Origin: CAYLLN01 sp964384375 | GTDB taxonomy: Bacteria; Planctomycetota; Planctomycetia; Pirellulales; Pirellulaceae | Direction: 5' to 3' | Assembly: GCA_964384375.1 (NCBI GenBank) | Contig: CAYLLN010000025.1 | Coordinates: forward strand, 1 to 64,000 | DNA length: 64,000 nt | Part shown: piece after piece, positions 22,435 through 29,498 of the stretch | How the letters are laid out: each line of letters begins with the position of its first letter | Position numbering within the stretch: position 1 is the first letter of the stretch | Translations under genes and position numbers: made by a program | The notes under the pieces: model-generated | Databases searched by the model: none | Told to the model about the DNA's origin: nothing | What the model saw: only the letters and a program-made list of their open reading frames with translations

Positions 22435-22691
22435 CGTTCACGCCTGAACAAGTCGAAACGATCGTCCTGGAGGTTATCCGCCGATTGGGCCTGCTCGATA
22501 CCAACCCGAAGCGTGAGCGAGGGAACGGTTCGAGCGACCTAACGTTGACCGAGAAAGTGATCACGATGCGGCTCGTCGAAAAACGCCTGACCGGAGTGGC
22601 GCGACTTGTCGTAGCCCGCCGGGCGGTTGTCACGCCTGCCGTGAAGGACGAACTGAAGAAACACAAGGTCGAACTGGTCCGCCAGAGCTAA
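22431..22691 (+). CDS. Small BMC-associated protein of unknown function, with in-frame repeat insertion
   Basis: This 86-residue product overlaps the preceding BMC-P stop by 4 bp. Residues 1-22 (MTFTPEQVETIVLEVIRRLGLL) form an amphipathic helix like a cargo-encapsulation peptide. Residues 23-31 (DTNPKRERG) come from a dispersed palindrome-type repeat also found at 4646-4671. The C-terminal part, EKVITMRLVEKRLTGVARLV then AVVTPAVKDELKKHKVELVR, is a compact basic segment reminiscent of a motif seen in several BMC accessory proteins. It may be a linker or scaffold between cargo and shell; no catalytic residues are evident. Confidence 0.8.
   Translation: MTFTPEQVETIVLEVIRRLGLLDTNPKRERGNGSSDLTLTEKVITMRLVEKRLTGVARLVVARRAVVTPAVKDELKKHKVELVRQS
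22498..22526. repeat. NPKRERG-type dispersed repeat, copy 2 (inside a gene)
   Basis: ACCAACCCGAAGCGTGAGCGAGGG encodes TNPKRERG in the small BMC protein. It is the same repeat as at 4646-4671 and falls exactly at the linker between the N-terminal helix and the C-terminal domain. Confidence 0.7.
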
Positions 22692-22704
22692 CCAAACCCA
22701 ACCC

Positions 22705-22986
22705 ATGCGAATCGCCAAAGTCGTCGGCACCGTGACGCTCAACCGCTGCCATCCCAGTTTCACTGGGGCTCGGCTGCGGCTGGTCGCGCCGTTGACTTTG
22801 GCGGAGCTGCGCGGCGAGCGCGAGCCGCAAGCCGACGAAGTGGTCGTTTGGGACGATCAGTCCGCTGGCATTGGCAACCTCGTCGCAATGAGCGAAGGGG
22901 CCGAAGCCTCCCAGCCGTTCCGACCTGAGATGAAACCGGTCGATGCGTATGCGTCGGCGATTCTCGATGAAATCGACTTAACCTAA
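22705..22986 (+). CDS. BMC-P (EutN/CcmL) pentameric vertex protein 3
   Basis: This 93-residue protein begins MRIAKVVGTVTLNRCHPSFTG, with LVAPLTLAEL and an extended EVVVWDDQSAGIGNLVAMSEGAEASQPF, and ends with a longer C-terminal tail. Three distinct BMC-P paralogues in one operon is characteristic of the Planctomycetes-Verrucomicrobia BMC type. Confidence 0.9.
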   Translation: MRIAKVVGTVTLNRCHPSFTGARLRLVAPLTLAELRGEREPQADEVVVWDDQSAGIGNLVAMSEGAEASQPFRPEMKPVDAYASAILDEIDLT

Positions 22987-23022
22987 CTCCGCATTCCGAA
23001 ATCCGCACTCCGCAATACTCCC

Positions 23023-23886
23023 ATGGCAAATCTCCACAAACTCAAACAAGACATCTGCGAAATCGGCCGCCGCATTTATGCCAAGGGCTTCGCGGCTGCC
23101 AACGACGGCAACATCACCGTCCGCGTCGGCGAGAACGAAATCCTTTGCACGCCGACGATGCACTGCAAGGGCTTTCTCAAGCCCGAAGACATTAGCACCA
23201 TCGACATGACCGGCAAGCAGCTCGCTGGCATCAAGAAGCGGTCGAGCGAGGCACTCCTGCATCTGGAGATTTATCGCCAGCGGCCCGATGTGAAGAGCGT
23301 GGTGCACTGCCATCCGCCGCACGCCTGTGCGTTCGCGATCGCGCGCGAGCCGATCCCGCAATGCATCCTGCCGGAGGTCGAGGTGTTCCTCGGCGACGTG
23401 CCGATCACGAAGTACGAAACGCCTGGTGGCCAGGCCTTTGCCGATACGATCCAGCCGTTCGTCAAGAAGACCAATATCATTTTGCTCGCGAACCACGGCA
23501 CCGTCAGCTATGGGACTGATGTGGAGCGGGCCTACTGGTGGACCGAAATCCTCGACGCCTATTGCCGGATGCTGCTCCTGTCGAAGCAACTTGGCCGCGT
23601 CAACTTCTTCGATGAGAAGAAGGAACGCGAGCTTTTGGAACTCAAAGACAAGTGGGGCTGGTCCGACCCGCGGAATACCGAGGAATACAAGAACTGCGAC
23701 ATCTGCGCCAACGACATCTTCCGCGAAAGCTGGCAGAACAGCGGCGTCGAGCGGAAAGCCTTCCCCGCCCCGCCGCCGATGGGACCAAACGCTGCTAAGG
23801 CAGCTGCGTCCAATGGCTCGACCGACAACGAGGCCCTCGTGCAGCTCATCACGCAGCGGGTGATGGAAGAATTGGCGAAGCGGTAG
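23023..23886 (+). CDS. Class II aldolase (fuculose/rhamnulose-1-phosphate aldolase-like), BMC-targeted
   Basis: A zinc aldolase of 287 residues that would cleave L-fuculose- or L-rhamnulose-1-phosphate to DHAP and L-lactaldehyde. Metal ligands are H95 and H97 (VVHCHPPHACAF) and H158 (ANHGTVSYG); EALLHLEIY supplies the catalytic Glu region. After about residue 220 comes a Pro/Ala-rich linker, then a terminal amphipathic helix (NEALVQLITQRVMEELAKR), the usual form of a C-terminal encapsulation peptide. Which sugar phosphate is used cannot be determined from sequence. Confidence 0.92.
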   Translation: MANLHKLKQDICEIGRRIYAKGFAAANDGNITVRVGENEILCTPTMHCKGFLKPEDISTIDMTGKQLAGIKKRSSEALLHLEIYRQRPDVKSVVHCHPPHACAFAIAREPIPQCILPEVEVFLGDVPITKYETPGGQAFADTIQPFVKKTNIILLANHGTVSYGTDVERAYWWTEILDAYCRMLLLSKQLGRVNFFDEKKERELLELKDKWGWSDPRNTEEYKNCDICANDIFRESWQNSGVERKAFPAPPPMGPNAAKAAASNGSTDNEALVQLITQRVMEELAKR

Positions 23887-23892
23887 TCATAC

Positions 23893-24000
23893 CTCGGTCC
23901 CAAGCTCCGCTTGGAACCACACGTTCGCGAAGCTCTGCTTCGCCTGCCGGGAAGCAGAGCTTCCAGACTTGGGTTCCCAAGCAGAGCTTGGGAACCAGAC
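23893..24000. repeat. Cluster of nested palindromes after the aldolase gene
   Basis: Two perfect hairpins stand out: GGAAGC-AGA-GCTTCC (23950-23964) and GGTTCCCAAGC-AGA-GCTTGGGAACC (23972-23996), preceded by imperfect versions (GTCCCAAGCTCCGCTTGGAAC, 23898-23918; GAAGCTCTGCTTC, 23930-23942). They fill the 135-bp gap before the dehydrogenase gene and share the AAGC...GCTT core. Confidence 0.8.
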
Positions 24001-24021
24001 ACCTGACAACTGGCGAAACCC

Positions 24022-24969
24022 ATGAAAGTAAGCATCATCGGCGGCGGCGGACTCGTTGGCTCAAGCGCCGGCTTTGCGTTGCAATGCGGCGGCATTGTCC
24101 GCGAGATTGCGCTCTTGGACGTAAATCAGGATTTGGCCGGCGGGCAGGCGCTAGACCTGTTGCACGGCACCCCGAGTGTGGCCGACCAGGTGATTGCCAG
24201 CGGCGGCTACGAGCACGTCCCGTCGAGCGACGTGGTCTGCATCACCGCCGGCCTGCGGCGCAAGCCCGACGAATCGCGTCTGGACCTAATCAACCGCAAT
24301 ACGGACCTGTTCGTCGGCATTCTGACCGAAGTGGCCAAAGCGGGCCTCAAGAAGGACGCTGTTGTGCTGGTCGTCAGCAACCCGGTCGATATTCTCACCT
24401 ATGTCGCTGCCGATCGGCTTGATCTGCCGTCAAGTCAAGTGCTCGGCCTGGGAACGCAGCTCGACACGATCCGTTTCCGCAGCCTGATCGCTCAGGAACT
24501 GAAGGCCGCACCAACCCAGGTAAACGCCCTCATCCTCGGCGAACACGGCGACAGCATGGTTCCGATCTGGTCGAGCGCGGCCATCGGTGGCCTGCCGCTC
24601 GATAAGTATCCGGGCTGGAACAACCGGCTGGCCGACGAGCTGTTCACGCGGACCAAGGGTTCGGGTGCCGAGGTCATCAAGAAGAAAACCGGGGCCGGCT
24701 TCGCGGTCGGCATTGCCATCCGCGACGTGATCCACGCCATCGCCCTCGACCAGCGACGGCTCTTGCCCGTTTCGACAGTGCAAAATGGCTGCTACGACAT
24801 TCGCGACGTGGCTCTGAGCGTCCCCACCGTGGTCGGACGGGCGGGATGTGTCGCTCGCCACCCCATCGAGCTGTGGCCCAAAGAGGTGCAGCTCATCCGC
24901 AAAAGCGGCCTCGTCCTGCGGCAAACGCTGGAACAAGTGTTGGGGCGAATCGGGCGGGTGAAGAAGTAG
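24022..24969 (+). CDS. Lactate/malate dehydrogenase family protein of the BMC operon
   Basis: This 315-residue oxidoreductase has a Rossmann start (SIIGGGGLVGSSAGFALQ), LLDVNQDLAGGQALDLLHG, AGLRRKPDESRLDLINRN, VVSNPVDILTYVA, GLGTQLDTIRFR and the catalytic LGEHGDSMVPIW with the active His. The Arg in RRKPDESR is the malate-dehydrogenase-like residue at the substrate-specificity loop. In these loci the enzyme is thought to interconvert lactaldehyde or lactate-type C3 compounds with NAD, recycling cofactor; the true substrate is unproven. It is the last gene of the BMC operon. Confidence 0.9.
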   Translation: MKVSIIGGGGLVGSSAGFALQCGGIVREIALLDVNQDLAGGQALDLLHGTPSVADQVIASGGYEHVPSSDVVCITAGLRRKPDESRLDLINRNTDLFVGILTEVAKAGLKKDAVVLVVSNPVDILTYVAADRLDLPSSQVLGLGTQLDTIRFRSLIAQELKAAPTQVNALILGEHGDSMVPIWSSAAIGGLPLDKYPGWNNRLADELFTRTKGSGAEVIKKKTGAGFAVGIAIRDVIHAIALDQRRLLPVSTVQNGCYDIRDVALSVPTVVGRAGCVARHPIELWPKEVQLIRKSGLVLRQTLEQVLGRIGRVKK

Positions 24970-24978
24970 TAACTTCTT
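24961..24978 (+). terminator. Weak hairpin at the end of the BMC operon
   Basis: AAGAAGT-AGTA-ACTTCTT forms a 7-bp stem that includes the TAG stop codon of the dehydrogenase. It is not followed by a U-run, so termination is only a possibility. The next gene starts 240 bp downstream. Confidence 0.25.
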
Positions 24979-25208
24979 ACCGCAAAACGGCTTAAGACAG
25001 TCCGTCTGCCGATTGAACTCCTCTCCCGGTGGCGTACACTGGAAAGCTGAACCGATTGCGGCGAGCATGCCGCTTGCGCTTGTCCGCACCGCTTGCCCAG
25101 ATTGAACACTTTGCCACCCAGGATGCACCAAGCAGTGTAGCGGCACGCCAGCGTCGCACTGCGCGCCCGCCAACGTCCGTCCCGCCAGCCGCACCAAAGG
25201 AATCTCCC

Positions 25209-26285
25209 ATGCCCGAGGCTCCCAGCCCGGCCGATGTCGTTCAGGCCACGATCTCCGAGTCGGCCGCCATTCGCCGCCTGAACGACGCCCGCGAGAAGAT
25301 CGTCGCCCAGCTTTCGCAGGTGATCGTCGGCCAGACCGACGTGATCGAGGAGCTGCTGATTTCGCTCTTCGCCCGCGGCCACTGCCTGCTCGAAGGGGTG
25401 CCCGGCCTCGCGAAGACGCTGATGATCAGCACGCTCGCCCGCTGCCTCAACCTCACGTTCAGCCGCGTCCAGTTTACGCCCGACCTGATGCCGGCCGACA
25501 TCACCGGCACGGAAATTCTTGAAGAGAACCGTTCGACCGGCCAGCGCGAGCGGCGGTTTCTCGAAGGGCCGCTCTTTAGCAACATCATTCTCGCTGACGA
25601 AATCAACCGCACGCCCCCGAAGACGCAGGCCGCGCTTCTGGAAGCGATGCAAGAGCGGCAAGTGACCGTGGGCCGCGTACGCCATCCGTTGACCGATCCG
25701 TTCTTCGTCCTCGCCACACAGAACCCCATCGAACAGGAAGGGACGTACCCGCTCCCCGAAGCGCAGCAAGACCGCTTCATGTTCAAGGTGTTCGTGAACT
25801 ATCCGAGCTTTCAAGACGAGTTTGAGGTGGCCCGCCGCACGACCGCCATCCAAACTGACCTGGTCAAACCGGTCCTTTCGGCCCAGGAGATCATCGACCT
25901 GCAGCGGACGGTTCGCGAAGTCCCCGTGAGCGACCACATCATTCGCTATGCCCTGTCGCTTGTGCGGCAGACACGTGTTGGCCAAACCGGCGTTCCCGAC
26001 TTTGTCGGCGACCAAGTCGGCTGGGGGGCCGGCCCGCGAGCGGTGCAGTTCCTCATTCTGGGCGGCAAGGCCCGGGCTCTCATCCGCGGGCGGACGCACG
26101 TTAGCACCGACGACATTCAGGCCCTCGCCAAGCCGGTGTTGCGGCACCGCATCGTGGTGAACTTCGCGGCCCAAAGCGACGGCGTCAGTGCCGACAAGAT
26201 CATCGACCGCCTGATCGCCAGCACCCCCACCAAGGAAGACGAGCTCACGAGCGATGCCCGGTTCAAAAAGATTTTTGCATCCTGA
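25209..26285 (+). CDS. MoxR-family AAA+ ATPase
   Basis: This 358-residue ATPase has Walker A GVPGLAKT, Walker B ILADEINRTPPKTQAAL, FVLATQNPIEQEGTYPLPEAQ (sensor I region) and a C-terminal lid helix. MoxR proteins act as chaperone-like remodelers of VWA-domain proteins encoded next to them, as here. ATG 25209 is chosen because AAAGGA (25196-25201) precedes it; an upstream in-frame start at 25029 gives a 60-residue Arg-rich stretch with no counterpart in the family. It is the first gene of a cluster that runs to 43.9 kb, and it overlaps the DUF58 gene by 32 bp. Confidence 0.95.
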   Translation: MPEAPSPADVVQATISESAAIRRLNDAREKIVAQLSQVIVGQTDVIEELLISLFARGHCLLEGVPGLAKTLMISTLARCLNLTFSRVQFTPDLMPADITGTEILEENRSTGQRERRFLEGPLFSNIILADEINRTPPKTQAALLEAMQERQVTVGRVRHPLTDPFFVLATQNPIEQEGTYPLPEAQQDRFMFKVFVNYPSFQDEFEVARRTTAIQTDLVKPVLSAQEIIDLQRTVREVPVSDHIIRYALSLVRQTRVGQTGVPDFVGDQVGWGAGPRAVQFLILGGKARALIRGRTHVSTDDIQALAKPVLRHRIVVNFAAQSDGVSADKIIDRLIASTPTKEDELTSDARFKKIFAS

Positions 26286-27156
26286 GGCGATCAAACGGAT
26301 CGCCAGGCTGGAAGTCCGGGCTCGGCACATCGTCGAAGGGTTTCTTTCGGGGATGCACCGCAGTCCGTATTTCGGGCAGTCGGTCGAGTTCCTCCAGCAC
26401 CGCGAATACGCGATCGGCGACGACCTGCGCCATGTGGACTGGAAAGTCTGGGCCCGGCAGGACCGGCTGTACATCAAGCAGTTCGAAGAAGAGACGAACC
26501 TGCGGTGCAACCTGCTCGTCGATGTGAGCAAGAGCATGGTCTATGGAAACGGCCATCTCAATAAATACGAATACGCCTGCACGCTCGCCTGCTCGCTCGC
26601 CTACCTCATCCTGAAGCAGCAAGATGCCGTCGGCTGCGTGGCGTTCGACGAGAAAATCCGAACCACGGTGCCGATGCGGACGAAGAACAACCACATTTTC
26701 AGCGTGGTCGATGCGCTTGCCGTGCAGGAGCCGCGCGACAAGACCGACATGTACGCCGTCCTTCGCACGGTCGCGGAAACGGCGCCGCGGCGGGGCATCG
26801 TGGTCCTCGTCTCGGATTTGCTCGCCGACCGGCCGGGTCTGTTCAAAGGATTGCGCCTGCTCCGGCAGCGGGGGCACGACGTGCTGGTGTTCCACGTGAT
26901 GGACGACGACGAACTCGAATTCCCGTTCAATGGGCCGACGCGGTTCGAGGGGTTGGAAATGCCCGACTTCCTGAACTGTAACCCGCGAGCCTTGCGAGAG
27001 GGCTACCTGGCGGCATTGCAATCGTTCCTTGACGAAGTGCGGCACGAGTGCGCCAAAAGCGCCTGCGACTATGCCCTCGTCCGCACCGGCGACTCGCTCG
27101 ACGCGGCACTGGCGACGTTCCTTAGCAAGCGACTAGCGGTGATGAACCGGTATTAG
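26254..27156 (+). CDS. DUF58 protein (VWA-like partner of MoxR)
   Basis: A 300-residue cytoplasmic protein with the DUF58 signature: ARHIVEGFLSGMHRSPYFGQSVEF, REYAIGDDLRHVDWKVWARQD and QFEEETNLRCNLLVDVSKSM. LLVDVSKSM is a MIDAS-like DxSxS sequence in a VWA-type domain, with VLVSDLLAD further on. DUF58 proteins are the standard partners of MoxR ATPases. The reading frame overlaps MoxR by 32 bp, so expression is probably coupled. Confidence 0.93.
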   Translation: MPGSKRFLHPEAIKRIARLEVRARHIVEGFLSGMHRSPYFGQSVEFLQHREYAIGDDLRHVDWKVWARQDRLYIKQFEEETNLRCNLLVDVSKSMVYGNGHLNKYEYACTLACSLAYLILKQQDAVGCVAFDEKIRTTVPMRTKNNHIFSVVDALAVQEPRDKTDMYAVLRTVAETAPRRGIVVLVSDLLADRPGLFKGLRLLRQRGHDVLVFHVMDDDELEFPFNGPTRFEGLEMPDFLNCNPRALREGYLAALQSFLDEVRHECAKSACDYALVRTGDSLDAALATFLSKRLAVMNRY

Positions 27157-27161
27157 GTCAC

Positions 27162-29498
27162 ATGCAATTCGTCCATCAAGCACTTACCTGGGGTTTTCTG
27201 CTGGCACTCGTGCCTCTGTTGATCCACTTGATCAACATGATGCGGCACAAGCGAGTGCAGTGGGCCGCCATGGAGTTCTTGCTGGCGAGCTACAAAAAAC
27301 ACCGGAAGTGGGTCTGGCTCAAGCAGCTCTTGCTGCTCCTGGCGCGAATCGCGTCCATCCTGCTGATCGTAGCGATGCTCGCGCAGCTCAAGACGCGCGA
27401 CCAGTGGCTGGCGATCTTTGGCGGCCGGGCGACACATCACTACGTGGTGCTCGATGACAGCTATTCGATGAGCGACCGCGTGGCTGGGGCTTCGGCGATG
27501 GACGCGGCCAAGCAAGTGATCGCGGCGATCGTGGCCCGCGCCGAACAAGAAGACAGCCCGCAGAAGCTGACGCTGATTCGATACTCGCAGGCCCGCGATA
27601 GTAGGTCCCGCCTGCCGGGCGGGACCTCGACCGATGCGACGCAACTGGCCGACTTCAACGCCGAGCCAATCGACTCCAATTTCGACGTGGCCCTCGAACG
27701 CAAGACTCGCACTTTCGAGCCGACACAGCTTTCTCTCGGTCCGCGCGATGCACTCGCCGTCCTCAAGCCGCTCCTTTCGCAGGCGAAAGACGAAACGAGC
27801 ATCGTCTATCTCCTCTCCGACTTCCGCCTCAAAGACTGGGACAGCCCAGCGGAGGTCCGCGAGACGCTGCAAGAGCTGAAGAAGTCGCAGGCCGACGTGC
27901 ATTTGGTGAACTGCGCCCGTGCGAGCGACTCGAACCTGGGCATCATCGCCCTGGAGCCGGCCGATGAGACGCGTGCCGCCGGTGTGCCGCTGTTTGTGAA
28001 CGTCCGCGTGAAAAATTACGGGACGAAGGCCGCGAGCAAGGTGCAGCTCAAGGTGCAATCGACTTTCTATCCGCCCGAGGATCTGGCCAAGGCGGACATT
28101 GAGAAGCTGCAAGGAACGACCGAAGAACTGGCCACGCTCCTCATCGACCAGATCGGCCCGGGCGAGACGGCCAGCCGCCGCGTGCAGGTCTATTTTCCGC
28201 AGCCGGGCAAGCATGTGATCGAGGCGAGCCTGCCTGAGGATCCGGTCGAGGCCGACAATCGCCGCTGGGCGGTGATCGACTTCCCCGACGGCGAGCGGAC
28301 ACTCGTGATCGACGGATCGGTCGATCAGCAGCACGCCTATTATCTGGAGGTCGCGTTCCGCCCGCTACAGCGCTCGAACACTGGCATTCGCCCCGAAGTG
28401 AAGCCCGATTCGTTTCTCCGCGATGCAACGCCGGACGCTCTCAACGCCTATTCAACAATCTATTTGCTTGATGTGCCGCGGCTCGATGCGCGAGCAGTCG
28501 AGTCGCTCGAAGCTTATGTCAACGGCGGCGGGGGCTTGGCGATCTTCGTCGGACCGGAAGCAAACACGAGCTTCTATAACTCGGCCCTCTACAAGGACGG
28601 CAAGGGACTGCTTCCCATGCCACTCGGGCCGGAGAGCGACTTGCCGCCGGTCGTCGAGGCATCCGAGCCCGATATGGAACTGACGCGTCATCCAATTTTC
28701 AGCTTCTTCTTGAGCGAGACCAACCCGCTGATTCGGGGCGTGAAGATCGACAAGTTCCGTCGCCCAGCCGACAACTGGAAGCCCGATCCGGCCAATCCGA
28801 TTGAGATCATCGCCACATTGCGCGATAAGTCTCCGCTCGTCGTCGAAAAGAAATTCGGCGAAGGGACCGTTTTACTCACGACCACCACGCTCGCACCGGT
28901 TTGGAACGACTGGGCGAAGAATCCGAGCTTCGTTGTCGTCGTCCTCAAAACGCAGTCGTATCTCGCCACGGCCAGCCGGCTCGACGATCCGCGGCTGGTT
29001 GGCACGCCGCTCGATTTGTCGCTCGAATCCGCCAAATATCAGCCCGACCTGACGTTCGTGATGCCGGGCGAGAGGCTGGGTTCGCGAGTGAAAACGGCCC
29101 GGCAAGCAAAGGCGCCCGAGGAAGGAGCGGCAACGTTGCAAGCGTCGCTCGGTCGCGGAGCGTCACAGGCGCCACAGGTAGGCGAGACCGATCGCCGCGG
29201 CGTTTATGAAGCGTGGCCAGTTTCGACGAAGGGTGAAATCGATCTCCGCCGCTGGGCGCTCAACGTCGATCCCGCGGAAGGGGATCTCGCCCCGATCGCT
29301 TCGCCCGATCTGCTCGCCCGGCTCCATCCGGTCAAAGTCAATTATCACCTTGCCGACCAGTACGAGCAGGAGGAAGTCGCCTCGACAGGTTACAACCTCA
29401 GCTACTTGATTATGGGCCTGCTCGTGGCCCTGCTCGTAGGCGAGCAGTTGCTCGCCTACTCGGCCAGCTATCACGTACTACCGGGAGCCCAGCGCTGA
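27162..29498 (+). CDS. BatA-like membrane protein with VWA and glutamine-amidotransferase-like domains
   Basis: This 778-residue protein opens with the BatA N-terminal region (FLLALVPLLIHLINMMRHKR) and a second membrane helix (about 52-75). A VWA domain follows with MIDAS residues VVLDDSYSMSD (about 94-104) and a second motif IVYLLSDFRLKDW. The middle (YLDVPRLDARAVESLEAYVNG-like block; about 430-460) resembles the amidotransferase-like domain often fused to such proteins. The C-terminus has one helix (SYLIMGLLVALLVGEQLL). Residues SRSRLPGG are produced by a palindromic repeat at 27601-27628 that interrupts the VWA domain in frame. The stop overlaps the next ATG by one base (TGATG). Confidence 0.88.
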   Translation: MQFVHQALTWGFLLALVPLLIHLINMMRHKRVQWAAMEFLLASYKKHRKWVWLKQLLLLLARIASILLIVAMLAQLKTRDQWLAIFGGRATHHYVVLDDSYSMSDRVAGASAMDAAKQVIAAIVARAEQEDSPQKLTLIRYSQARDSRSRLPGGTSTDATQLADFNAEPIDSNFDVALERKTRTFEPTQLSLGPRDALAVLKPLLSQAKDETSIVYLLSDFRLKDWDSPAEVRETLQELKKSQADVHLVNCARASDSNLGIIALEPADETRAAGVPLFVNVRVKNYGTKAASKVQLKVQSTFYPPEDLAKADIEKLQGTTEELATLLIDQIGPGETASRRVQVYFPQPGKHVIEASLPEDPVEADNRRWAVIDFPDGERTLVIDGSVDQQHAYYLEVAFRPLQRSNTGIRPEVKPDSFLRDATPDALNAYSTIYLLDVPRLDARAVESLEAYVNGGGGLAIFVGPEANTSFYNSALYKDGKGLLPMPLGPESDLPPVVEASEPDMELTRHPIFSFFLSETNPLIRGVKIDKFRRPADNWKPDPANPIEIIATLRDKSPLVVEKKFGEGTVLLTTTTLAPVWNDWAKNPSFVVVVLKTQSYLATASRLDDPRLVGTPLDLSLESAKYQPDLTFVMPGERLGSRVKTARQAKAPEEGAATLQASLGRGASQAPQVGETDRRGVYEAWPVSTKGEIDLRRWALNVDPAEGDLAPIASPDLLARLHPVKVNYHLADQYEQEEVASTGYNLSYLIMGLLVALLVGEQLLAYSASYHVLPGAQR
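27601..27628. repeat. AGGTCCCGCC-TGCCG-GGCGGGACCT palindrome inside the VWA gene
   Basis: A perfect 10-bp stem (27603-27612 and 27618-27627) encodes the hydrophilic loop SRSRLPGGTS. A close relative lies at 36664-36688, at the stop codon of another gene in this cluster. Confidence 0.8.

Noticed and set aside
24792..26537. A 581-codon minus-strand open frame spanning the MoxR gene
   Set aside because: It covers parts of three plus-strand genes and has no recognisable domain; MoxR and DUF58 motifs are clear on the plus strand.
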